Assembly: GCA_038247995.1 (NCBI GenBank)
Contig: JBBRUG010000114.1
Span: forward strand, 1 to 16,381
From: JBBRUG01 sp038247995
Lineage (GTDB): Bacteria; Chloroflexota; Chloroflexia; Chloroflexales; Chloroflexaceae
DNA length: 16,381 nucleotides
Reading direction: 5' to 3'
Of this stretch, positions 7,166-14,077 are shown in pieces. The position numbers were made by a program, and so were the translations under genes. Numbering within the stretch: position 1 is the stretch's first letter; every line of letters starts with the position of its first letter. The notes under the pieces were generated by a model, which saw only the letters and a list, made by a program, of their open reading frames with translations, had not been told where the DNA came from and searched no databases.

Positions 7166-7228
7166 TCGGGTGCGGCCCGAAGGCTTTCTTATGCCGGAAA
7201 TGTACGGTCGGCCGCACCTGAGGAAGCC
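7166..7228 (+). other. Overlapping inverted repeats downstream of the antiporter gene
   Basis: GGTGCGGCC (7169-7177) pairs perfectly with GGCCGCACC (7210-7218), and the pairing can extend to 7166/7221. GGCTTTCTTA (7182-7191) pairs with TGAGGAAGCC (7219-7228), including two G-U pairs. The two helices cross (order 1-2-1'-2'), and the 4-nt connector makes simultaneous formation unlikely, so they read as alternative folds. No T-tract follows. They lie upstream of the proposed mrp promoter and so belong to the antiporter's 3' UTR. Confidence 0.5.
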
Positions 7229-7235
7229 CTTGGAC

Positions 7236-7244
7236 TGCTATAAT
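7236..7244 (+). promoter_or_regulatory. Extended -10 promoter for the mrp operon
   Basis: TGCTATAAT matches the extended -10 consensus TGnTATAAT exactly (TATAAT at 7239-7244). No convincing -35 hexamer sits at 16-18 nt spacing, which is tolerated for extended -10 promoters. Transcription would start near 7250, leaving a leader of about 145 nt before mrpA. It lies about 100 nt beyond the stop codon of the riboswitch-controlled antiporter, so the mrp operon need not depend on that switch. Confidence 0.55.
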
Positions 7245-7259
7245 TTGTAACTAATCACC

Positions 7260-7301
7260 TTCGCCGTGCAAGCCAAGCCAGGGGGCACCTTGCACGGCGA
7301 A
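7260..7301 (+). repeat. 13-bp perfect hairpin at the 5' end of the mrp leader
   Basis: TTCGCCGTGCAAG (7260-7272) is the exact reverse complement of CTTGCACGGCGAA (7289-7301), with a 16-nt loop. A competing short helix can form between GGCAC (7284-7288) and GTGCC (7305-7309). No T-run follows, so it is not an intrinsic terminator. It lies about 10 nt after the inferred transcription start. It could stabilise the mRNA 5' end or be part of a regulatory structure. Confidence 0.65.
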
Positions 7302-7395
7302 CTGCGTGCCAGAAGTACCGCAAAAGTGTAGTACAATAGGAATATCCCGTCGAATGTGTAAAGGAATGATTGCGCCTGTACGGCAAGGGTAGCTA

Positions 7396-9918
7396 ATGCT
7401 TGCTTCCATGGTACTGCTCATGTTGGCCGCTGCTCCGTTGGGCTTGATCGCCCGGCGCGAACCGCGTTCACTGATCGGGTGGGGGCTCGCCCTGATCCCG
7501 TTTGCGGCTTTTGTTGTGCTCTGCACGCAGATTGCTGCGGTGGCGGATGGCGTGCGTCTGGATGAGGCGATCGCCTGGGCGCCCGCAATGGGTCTGGAGT
7601 TGCGTTTCACCCTCGATGGGTTGAGCCTGCTGTTTGCCTTGATCATCACCGGTATCGGTACGCTGATCATTGGCTATGGCGGCGCGTATATGGAGAAAGA
7701 CATCGGCCTGGGCCGATTTTATGTCTATCTCATTCTCTTCATGGGCGCGATGCTGGGCCTGGTATTGGCCGGCAATGTGCTCACGATGTTCGTGTTTTGG
7801 GAACTGACTTCGGTTACATCCTACTTATTGGTCGGCTATAAGCACGACTATCCGGATGCCCGCCGCGGCGCGCAACATGCACTGCTGGTAACCGCAGGGG
7901 GCGGGTTGGCGCTGCTGGTCGGCTTGCTGTTGCTCGGCTATATGACGCAGCAGACTGGGGTTACGGGCAGCGAAGCGTACACCTTCGCGGCGATCATTGC
8001 GGCCGGCGAGACGCTCAAGCTAGATGCGCTCTATGTGCCGGCGATGATCCTGGTGTTCCTCGGTTGTTTTACCAAGTCGGCGCAGTTCCCCTTCCACTTC
8101 TGGCTTCCCGGCGCAATGCAGGCGCCCACCCCGGCGAGCGCGTTTCTCCACTCGGCCACCATGGTAAAGGCCGGGATCTATTTGTTGGCGCGGTTGGCGC
8201 CGGGGCTGGGCGGCACGCTGTTCTGGGAAACCACGCTCGTGCTGATCGGCGGCTTCACATTTGCCTTTGGCGCGGTTGTCGCCGTACGCCAGTTCGACAT
8301 TAAGGCGTTACTGGCCTATACCACCCTGAGTATGCTCGGCGGGCTGGTGATGTTGATCGGCCTGGGTGGCAAGTATGGCGCCGAGGCGCTGACGGCAAAC
8401 ATTCTGGCCCACGCGCTCTACAAGTCGGCGCTATTCATGAGCGCCGGCATTATTGATCACGAAACCGGCACGCGCGATCTGAATCGGCTCGGCGGGTTGC
8501 GCAAATATATGCCGATCACAATGGTGATCGTCGGGCTGGCCTTGCTCTCGCAGATGGGCATTCCGATCTTGCTTGGTTTTGTGGCCAAAGAATGGATGTT
8601 GAAGGCGGCGCTCGAAAGCAGTGTTATGGCGCCACTGCCAATCCTGGCCCTGAGCGCCATTATCGTGGGTGCGCTGGCATACATCGTGGCTGCATGGCGG
8701 CTCTTCAGTAAGGCCTTTCTCGGCACGCCCCACCCAGATGTGCAACAGCACCACATCGTCGATCCGAAGCCGGCGATGTGGATCAGCCCTGCCATTCCCG
8801 CGCTGCTGGCACTGGTGCTGCCGCTCGGTCTGTTGCCGGCGTTGAGTGTCCTGCTGAGTCCGGCGGCATCGGCGGTGTACGGCGAGGCGTTTACCTTCGA
8901 ATTATATCTTTACAATGGGATCAATACTGCGCTGCTGATCAGCCTGAGTATCATTGGGGTCGGTTTGGGATTAACGCGCTTTCAAGAGCGGCTGGCAACC
9001 TTGCGTGGGCCGTTCGCCAAGATCGACGCCGCCGAGGTTTTCGATCAGCTGACCAACGGTATGCTGGCCACAGCCACGGCGCTGACCCGCACGGTGCAAT
9101 CGGGCAAATTGCGCACCTACATCCTCTACACTGTGCTCACCTTCATTGGGTTCATCGGCGTGCCGTTTGTGCTGTTCGGCCTCGACTTGATTATGATCAC
9201 TGCCGACAGCGACCTGCATTTTTATGAAGTGATTACGGCAGCGCTGATCCCGATCGGCGTGATCGCCACGATCCGAGCACGGTCGCGGCTGGGCGCAATT
9301 ATCGCGGTGAGCATTGTCGGAGCCATGACAGCGCTCTTCTTCGTACTCTTCAGCGCGCCCGATCTAGCATTAACCCAATTGCTGATTGAGGCGCTGACAA
9401 CCGTCTTTCTGCTGCTTGTCTTCTCGGTCTTGCCGGTACGGTTTGAAACCCTTTCGCCGCCCTTAATCCGCATCCGCGACGGTATTATTGCTGCCGTTGC
9501 GGGCCTACTGATGACGGGATTGGTGCTGGCCAGCGCCACAAACGATCTCTTCCCCCCACTTGCGCCATGGTTTCTGGCCAACAGCTACCCCGCCGGCCAG
9601 GGCGACAATGTGGTTAATGTCATTCTGGTCGACTTCCGCAGCTTTGATACCTTAGGCGAGATTACAGTATTGTTTGTAGCCTTGCTGGGCATTCTTGGCT
9701 TGCTCCGTTTCCGCACCAAACCCAGCGACAAGCGGGCCATTGATGAATTACCGGTGATTATGCCGGGCGACACAGTCCGTGAAGAACTCCAGACGCCGGT
9801 GGAAATCGGCGCACGGACGCTGCAAAAGGACACCCCAGCGCCGCAGCAATCACCGGCAGGGCAAGGGGAAGCCGGAATGGGTGGGCAAAGCGCGAGCGGG
9901 AGGATTAGCCCAGGGTAA
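7396..9918 (+). CDS. mrpA: Na+/H+ antiporter subunit A (MrpA/MnhA)
   Basis: This is the largest subunit of the Mrp Na+/H+ antiporter, 840 residues, related to NuoL of complex I. The proton-antiporter domain (about 70-420) has the key charged residues: E136 in FWELTS, K227 and H234 in FTKSAQFPFHFWLPGA, and H252 and K258 in HSATMVKAG. The C-terminal half carries the MbhD-like (DUF4040, about 610-685) and MbhE-like (about 690-775) membrane domains. Family MrpA is about 770-800 residues. The excess here is a hydrophilic tail of about 65 residues from position 776, ending in a Gly/Ser/Gln-rich stretch. MrpB is separate, so this is not an MrpAB fusion. AAGGG lies 6 nt before the ATG. It is the first gene of the operon. 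Confidence 0.95.
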   Translation: MLASMVLLMLAAAPLGLIARREPRSLIGWGLALIPFAAFVVLCTQIAAVADGVRLDEAIAWAPAMGLELRFTLDGLSLLFALIITGIGTLIIGYGGAYMEKDIGLGRFYVYLILFMGAMLGLVLAGNVLTMFVFWELTSVTSYLLVGYKHDYPDARRGAQHALLVTAGGGLALLVGLLLLGYMTQQTGVTGSEAYTFAAIIAAGETLKLDALYVPAMILVFLGCFTKSAQFPFHFWLPGAMQAPTPASAFLHSATMVKAGIYLLARLAPGLGGTLFWETTLVLIGGFTFAFGAVVAVRQFDIKALLAYTTLSMLGGLVMLIGLGGKYGAEALTANILAHALYKSALFMSAGIIDHETGTRDLNRLGGLRKYMPITMVIVGLALLSQMGIPILLGFVAKEWMLKAALESSVMAPLPILALSAIIVGALAYIVAAWRLFSKAFLGTPHPDVQQHHIVDPKPAMWISPAIPALLALVLPLGLLPALSVLLSPAASAVYGEAFTFELYLYNGINTALLISLSIIGVGLGLTRFQERLATLRGPFAKIDAAEVFDQLTNGMLATATALTRTVQSGKLRTYILYTVLTFIGFIGVPFVLFGLDLIMITADSDLHFYEVITAALIPIGVIATIRARSRLGAIIAVSIVGAMTALFFVLFSAPDLALTQLLIEALTTVFLLLVFSVLPVRFETLSPPLIRIRDGIIAAVAGLLMTGLVLASATNDLFPPLAPWFLANSYPAGQGDNVVNVILVDFRSFDTLGEITVLFVALLGILGLLRFRTKPSDKRAIDELPVIMPGDTVREELQTPVEIGARTLQKDTPAPQQSPAGQGEAGMGGQSASGRISPG

Positions 9919-9953
9919 TCGGGGCCGCGAATAGAGCTTGAAGAGGAGATCTG

Positions 9954-10427
9954 ATGCACGACTCGATTATCTTGCGCACAGTCGCGCGGCTGCTCTTACC
10001 ACTGCTGCTGATGCTTTCAGTTTTTATGCTTTTGCGTGGCCACAACTTGCCTGGTGGCGGTTTTATTGGCGGCCTATTTGCCGCCTGTGCGCTCATTTTG
10101 CAGATGATCGCCTTTGGGCCAAGCTTTGCCCGGCGGGTGATTCCGATCAGCTACCTCGGAATGGCGGCCTTTGGCGTGTTCTTTGGCGCTATCTGGGGCC
10201 TGCCGGCATTGTTCCTCGGGCAGCCGTTTATGCAAGCGCTCTGGTTGGCCGACCCGATCCCCGGGATCGGCAAAATCGGCACCCCGGTGCTGTTCGATAT
10301 TGGCGTCTTTTTCACCGTCATTGGCGTAACAACGCAGATTGCGCTACTGCTTGCCGAAGAGCCGCTGCTCTTCCCGATGCCGCCGCAAGAGCGTGAGCAC
10401 GAGCGGAAAGGCGCGCCGGAGGCGTAA
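9954..10427 (+). CDS. mrpB: Na+/H+ antiporter subunit B (MrpB/MnhB)
   Basis: This 157-residue integral membrane subunit has four or five predicted helices. The family signature GHNLPGGGFIGGL lies at residues 29-41, after an N-terminal helix that starts around the conserved ILRTVARLL. The C-terminal 20 residues are charged and probably cytoplasmic. GAGGAG lies 5 nt upstream of the ATG, and mrpA ends 35 nt before it. MrpB is required for assembly of the seven-subunit Mrp complex in the cytoplasmic membrane. Its length is normal for the family (about 140-160). Confidence 0.94.
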   Translation: MHDSIILRTVARLLLPLLLMLSVFMLLRGHNLPGGGFIGGLFAACALILQMIAFGPSFARRVIPISYLGMAAFGVFFGAIWGLPALFLGQPFMQALWLADPIPGIGKIGTPVLFDIGVFFTVIGVTTQIALLLAEEPLLFPMPPQEREHERKGAPEA

Positions 10428-10429
10428 CT

Positions 10430-10780
10430 ATGGTTCTGATCCTTGCAGTTGTGATTGGCGCACTCTTCGCCGGAGCGATTTATATGATGCTGCGCCGCAG
10501 CGTGGTGAAGCTGATTCTGGGGCTGATTCTGCTCAGCTATGCCGCGAACCTCTTGATCTTCACGATGGGCGACGGGATCAGGCGTGGCGTACCACCAATT
10601 GTGGTGAATGGCGAAACGCCGCCACCCGGCACGGCAGACCCACTTGTGCAAGCACTGATTCTCACGGCAATCGTGATCAGTTTCGCCATTATGGCTTTTA
10701 CCTTGGCCCTGGCCTATCGCGCCAACCAGGCCGTAAACAGCGACGACCTGGATGATATGGTGAGTACGGACAAACTCTAA
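10430..10780 (+). CDS. mrpC: Na+/H+ antiporter subunit C (MrpC/MnhC)
   Basis: This 116-residue, three-helix subunit is homologous to NuoK of complex I. The hydrophobic core has the typical GLILLSYAANLLIF segment (31-44). DPLVQALILTAIVI (70-83) is the conserved motif of the third helix. The intervening loop is Pro/Gly-rich. A short acidic tail (about 104-113) follows. It starts 2 nt after the mrpB stop, and its Shine-Dalgarno (CGGAGG) lies within the mrpB 3' end, which indicates translational coupling. Confidence 0.95.
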   Translation: MVLILAVVIGALFAGAIYMMLRRSVVKLILGLILLSYAANLLIFTMGDGIRRGVPPIVVNGETPPPGTADPLVQALILTAIVISFAIMAFTLALAYRANQAVNSDDLDDMVSTDKL

Positions 10781-12297
10781 TGGCGAACCATCTCTTTTTG
10801 CCTTTCATTATTTCCATTATCGGCGCGGCACTAGCGGTGATGTTTGCCAAGCAGCGCCCATTCGCGCGAACCGTAGTGTTCACAAGTGTGCTGAGCATGG
10901 TGGTTTACAGCATCTGGTTGCTCTTCCTGGTAATGAACGAAGGCCGCCAGGTTACGCAAGCGGCCAATTGGGCTGCGCCGTTCGGGATCACGTTAATCGC
11001 CGACGGCATGAGCGCAATGATGCTGAGTACAGCGTCGTTGTTGATGCTGGGCACAATCGTCTATAGCTTCTATTCGCTCGATCCGGCCTATGAGCGTTAT
11101 TTTTTCTATCCGCTACTGCTGCTCCTGCTACTCGGCGTCAGCGGCGCGTTTCTCACCGGTGATCTGTTCAACTTGTATGTCTGGTTCGAAGTGCTACTCC
11201 TCGCCTCGTTCGGGCTGATCACGCTGGGCGGATCACGACCGCAACTTGAGGGCGGTTTGAAGTACATGGTGCTGAACCTGTTCGGCAGTACGCTCTTCCT
11301 GATTGGCTGCGGGCTTATCTACGGCACAATCGGTACGCTGAATATGGCCCATATTGCCGAGCGCATGGCCACCATTCAGGAGCCCGGCCTGATGACGGCA
11401 ATTGCCTGTATGTTCTTGTTTGCCTATGGCAGCAAAGCCGCCATTGTGCCGCTGTTCTTCTGGCTACCCACGAGCTACCACACGCCACCGGTTGCGGTGA
11501 CTGCGATCTTCAGCGGCCTGCTGACCAAAGTCGGCGTGTACTCGCTCTACCGCGTGCTCGGTGTCGTCATGCAGAATGAACTCCAACGCTTGGCGCCCTT
11601 CATTCTGGTGCTAGCCGGCCTGACAATGGTGATCGGTGTGTTTGGAGCCATGGCGCAGATGAACATTCGGCGCATCCTCAGCTTCCATATTGTGAGCCAG
11701 ATCGGGTACGCAATTATGGGGCTTGGATTGGCCAGCGCGGCGGGCCTGGGCGCCGGGTTGCTGTTCCTTGTTCATGTGATGATCGTCAAGACGGCGCTCT
11801 TCTACATCGGCGGCGCCGCCGAACTGATTTACGGCACCGGTGATCTGAAGAAGATGGGCGGGTTGGCCCACCGTGAGCCGGTACTCGCAACCTTCTGGTT
11901 CCTGGGCATCCTCTCGCTGGCCGGCATCCCGCCCATGAGCGGCTTCTTCGGGAAACTCGCCCTGCTCCAGGTGGGCGTGAGCCAGCAGAGCCTGCTGATT
12001 ACACTTATTGCCGCCGGCGTAGGTTTGCTGACCTTCTTTTCGATGCTGAAGATCTGGAATGAGGTGTTCTGGAAGAAGGCGTATGCCGATATGTCGAAGC
12101 TGCCGCGTGTGCATCCAGGCCTATTGCTGCCGGGGGTGGCGCTGGTGCTTTTGAGCGTTGCCCTGGGTATCGGCGCCGGCTTTGTGGCCGATTATAGCGC
12201 GATGGCCGGGATGCAAGTCTTCGACCAGGTGGGCTACATTACGAGCGTCTGTGGGCCAGATGGATGTGAAGCCGCATTTGAGACGGCGTTGCGCTAA
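10780..12297 (+). CDS. mrpD: Na+/H+ antiporter subunit D (MrpD/MnhD)
   Basis: This 505-residue protein is the second proton-antiporter subunit of the Mrp complex, homologous to NuoM/NuoN and predicted to span the membrane about 14 times. Key residues are E137 in NLYVWFEVLLLASFGL, K219 in FLFAYGSKAAIVPLFFWLP and K250 in SGLLTKVGVYSLYR. These form the usual Glu-Lys-Lys proton path. The start codon overlaps the mrpC stop by one base (TAATG), so the two are almost certainly coupled. Length is normal for the family (about 490-510). Confidence 0.96.
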   Translation: MANHLFLPFIISIIGAALAVMFAKQRPFARTVVFTSVLSMVVYSIWLLFLVMNEGRQVTQAANWAAPFGITLIADGMSAMMLSTASLLMLGTIVYSFYSLDPAYERYFFYPLLLLLLLGVSGAFLTGDLFNLYVWFEVLLLASFGLITLGGSRPQLEGGLKYMVLNLFGSTLFLIGCGLIYGTIGTLNMAHIAERMATIQEPGLMTAIACMFLFAYGSKAAIVPLFFWLPTSYHTPPVAVTAIFSGLLTKVGVYSLYRVLGVVMQNELQRLAPFILVLAGLTMVIGVFGAMAQMNIRRILSFHIVSQIGYAIMGLGLASAAGLGAGLLFLVHVMIVKTALFYIGGAAELIYGTGDLKKMGGLAHREPVLATFWFLGILSLAGIPPMSGFFGKLALLQVGVSQQSLLITLIAAGVGLLTFFSMLKIWNEVFWKKAYADMSKLPRVHPGLLLPGVALVLLSVALGIGAGFVADYSAMAGMQVFDQVGYITSVCGPDGCEAAFETALR

Positions 12298-12302
12298 ACC
12301 AG

Positions 12303-12352
12303 CGGTCAGGCATTGGGGTTGGCGCCAATTGTTCTGAGGCCTGATCTGACCG
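12303..12352 (+). other. Intercistronic hairpin just upstream of the mrpE ribosome binding site
   Basis: In the 65-nt mrpD-mrpE gap, CGGTCAG (12303-12309) pairs exactly with CTGACCG (12346-12352). ATTGG (12312-12316) pairs with CCAAT (12325-12329) inside it. A rival pairing is TCAGGC (12306-12311) with GCCTGA (12339-12344). The outer stem ends on the first base of the GAGG Shine-Dalgarno of mrpE (12352-12355). It might modulate mrpE translation or mark an RNA-processing site. No T-tract is present. Confidence 0.5.
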
Positions 12353-12362
12353 AGGTATTGTT

Positions 12363-12869
12363 ATGTTAGTGCTGAATTTTGTGCTTGCAATAGTGTGGAT
12401 GGCGCTCCAACGCAGTTTTTCCCTGGTCGATTTTGTTGTCGGATTTGGCCTGGGTTTTGGCATTATTGCCCTCACGCAGCATGTCCTGCGTGATCTCACA
12501 CCGGTTGTCGAAAATGGGCGCGGCAAGGGGTTAGGTAGTTACCCGTTGCAAACATGGCGCATCTTCAGTTTGTTCGCCTTTGCGCTCTGGAGCATCCTCA
12601 AGTCGAGTATTGAGGTGGCGCAGATTGTGGTGCGGCCCAAGCTGAATATTCAGCCGGGCATTATTGCCATTCCGCTGGATGTACGCAGCGATATGGGTAT
12701 TACGCTGCTGGCCAATTTGATCACACTGACGCCAGGCACTGTGAGCCTAGACATGTCTACTGATCGCCGAACGCTCTATGTACACTGTATCGATATCAAG
12801 GACCCTGATGCCGTTCGCGATGATATCAAACAGAACTTCGAGCGACGGGTGATAGAACTATTCCCGTAA
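12363..12869 (+). CDS. mrpE: Na+/H+ antiporter subunit E (MrpE/MnhE)
   Basis: This 168-residue protein has two or three N-terminal membrane helices and a soluble C-terminal domain. The hallmark LANLITLTPGTVSLD is at 116-130, preceded by the conserved P-LDVRSDMGITL region and followed by a beta-rich stretch (LYVHCIDIKDP). GAGG lies 7 nt before the ATG. Length matches the family (about 155-170). In other bacteria MrpE supports assembly or stability of the complex rather than carrying the ion itself. Confidence 0.95.
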   Translation: MLVLNFVLAIVWMALQRSFSLVDFVVGFGLGFGIIALTQHVLRDLTPVVENGRGKGLGSYPLQTWRIFSLFAFALWSILKSSIEVAQIVVRPKLNIQPGIIAIPLDVRSDMGITLLANLITLTPGTVSLDMSTDRRTLYVHCIDIKDPDAVRDDIKQNFERRVIELFP

Positions 12870-12887
12870 GCGAAGGAGCCATAAAAC

Positions 12888-13151
12888 GTGTTTACCGTCT
12901 TGATGTATGGGTTGATGAGCGTTGTTGCCGTCTCATTGGTATTGGCCGTGGCGCGGTTGCTCATGGGGCCAAGCATTCCTGACCGGACAATGGCGCTCGA
13001 TATGGTTCTGATGCATGTCGTGGCGTTGATCGCGCTTTATGGCATTGCCGTGAATCGCGATGTACTTATCGATGCTATTCTCGTAACGGCGGTGCTTGGC
13101 TTCCTCGGCACCGTAGCGATTGCACGTTACATCGAGCAAGGGCGGAGCTGA
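12888..13151 (+). CDS. mrpF: Na+/H+ antiporter subunit F (MrpF/MnhF)
   Basis: This 87-residue, three-helix membrane subunit contains the family segment RLLMGPSIPDRTMALDMV (about 23-40) with the conserved Asp in PDR (D32). A third helix (ILVTAVLGFLGTVAIARY) follows and includes a conserved upstream Asp. The start codon is GTG, supported by GAAGGAG about 9 nt upstream. Only 18 nt separate it from the mrpE stop. Length is typical for MrpF (about 85-95). Confidence 0.94.
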   Translation: MFTVLMYGLMSVVAVSLVLAVARLLMGPSIPDRTMALDMVLMHVVALIALYGIAVNRDVLIDAILVTAVLGFLGTVAIARYIEQGRS

Positions 13152-13166
13152 TTAAGGCACTATAAA

Positions 13167-13208
13167 AAAGGTAAGATCGCGGCTCTTTTCATTTACCTTT
13201 ACTTTTTT
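13167..13208 (+). terminator. Weak AT-rich hairpin with T-tract between mrpF and mrpG
   Basis: AAAGGTAA (13167-13174) pairs with TTACCTTT (13193-13200) over an 18-nt loop. After AC there is a run of six T residues (13203-13208). The stem is AT-rich and the loop long, so any termination would be partial. It falls inside the operon, 20 nt before mrpG, and could set the mrpG:mrpF transcript ratio. The 77-nt gap is the widest in the operon. Confidence 0.35.
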
Positions 13209-13228
13209 CATTGTTCAGAGGTTATCCT

Positions 13229-13582
13229 ATGACATTTATCGAGATCATTACCTTTGGGTTCGCCTTGATCGGTGTGAGTTTTATGGTGCTATCGTCGGTG
13301 GGTATGTTACGCATGCCCGATCTCTATACCCGCATTCATGCCGCCGCTAAGGCCGGCACGGTGGGCGTGATCGGCATTCTGTTGGGCGTGGCCGTTCATT
13401 CACAGGATGTGTTGACCGCCGCGAAAATGCTTGCGTTGATCGGTTTCTTCTTGCTGACGGCGCCGGTCGCCAGCCATATGATCGATCGGGCTGCTTACCT
13501 GACACAGGTGCAGGCCACCGATCAAGGAGTGATCGACGAACTTGAGGGCCGCTATGATCTGGAAACAGGCCAACTACGCTAG
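13229..13582 (+). CDS. mrpG: Na+/H+ antiporter subunit G (MrpG/MnhG)
   Basis: This 117-residue, three-helix subunit has the family signature GMLRMPDLYTRIHAAAKAGT (25-44) and TAPVASHMIDRAAY (78-90). The ATG at 13229 is chosen over an upstream in-frame TTG (13211). AGAGG lies about 7 nt before the ATG, and family members begin with a helix right after the start. It closes the canonical A-B-C-D-E-F-G order. The tail (about 95-117) is charged. Confidence 0.94.
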   Translation: MTFIEIITFGFALIGVSFMVLSSVGMLRMPDLYTRIHAAAKAGTVGVIGILLGVAVHSQDVLTAAKMLALIGFFLLTAPVASHMIDRAAYLTQVQATDQGVIDELEGRYDLETGQLR

Positions 13583-13591
13583 CGCACTGAT

Positions 13592-13923
13592 TTGAAGTAT
13601 GGACAATGTGTGTATAAAAGTCAGAAGCCTGAACCGGCCGCGCCGCTAGAACCGCTTCTACGCTGGGCGGAGACGCTGCGTGAACGGATGGCCCGTAGTG
13701 GGTGAATGGGCTGCGCGAGCAGTTTGCAACCTTCACGCATCCCCAAACGACGCAACATGAATCGCGGCGGCTTGGTTTAGCGCTTGGCGGTGGTGGCGGT
13801 AAGGCTGCCGCGCATCTCGGCATCTTGCAGGTGCTGAATGAACTCGACATACCAATCGATCTGATGGTCGGGGCTTCATTTGTGGTCGGCACGCGCCAAT
13901 ATACTATTGCATATCGTATGTAA
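13592..13923 (+). pseudogene. Remnant of a patatin-like phospholipase gene
   Basis: The second half, read from the GTG at 13702, contains RLGLALGGGGGKAAAHLG, then ILQVLNELDIPIDLMVGAS. This is the patatin oxyanion-hole glycine loop and the start of the GxSxG nucleophile elbow. The text then departs from the family (FVVGTRQYTIAYRM) and stops, so the catalytic Asp and roughly 200 or more residues are missing. The first half lies in a different frame (13592-13705, ...LLRWAETLRERMARSG-stop) and overlaps the second at a GGGTGA, which suggests a one-base frameshift. Known patatins of this type often carry a similar helical N-terminal extension. The first part also continues in frame after the mrpG stop. 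It is most likely a decayed gene, not a functional small protein. Confidence 0.6.
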
Positions 13924-14077
13924 AAACGACCCCTGCCCGCGTTCAGGTGCATGCTTACACACAATGCTCGTACCATAGTCGTCGTTGGCCTCATTCACAT
14001 GTCCGCCTGACTTGCTGTGTGTCGTGTCGATCTGGCATGTGGGGCAATGATGCCTCACTCCATTAAGGAGCCTCGTG

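Noticed and set aside
7332..7337. TACAAT as a second promoter for mrpA
   Set aside because: No -35 match at suitable spacing and no extended -10. The TGCTATAAT at 7236 is far better.
13347..13994. 215-residue minus-strand frame over mrpG and the patatin remnant
   Set aside because: It is antisense to conserved MrpG and patatin motifs, with no coherent protein character of its own.
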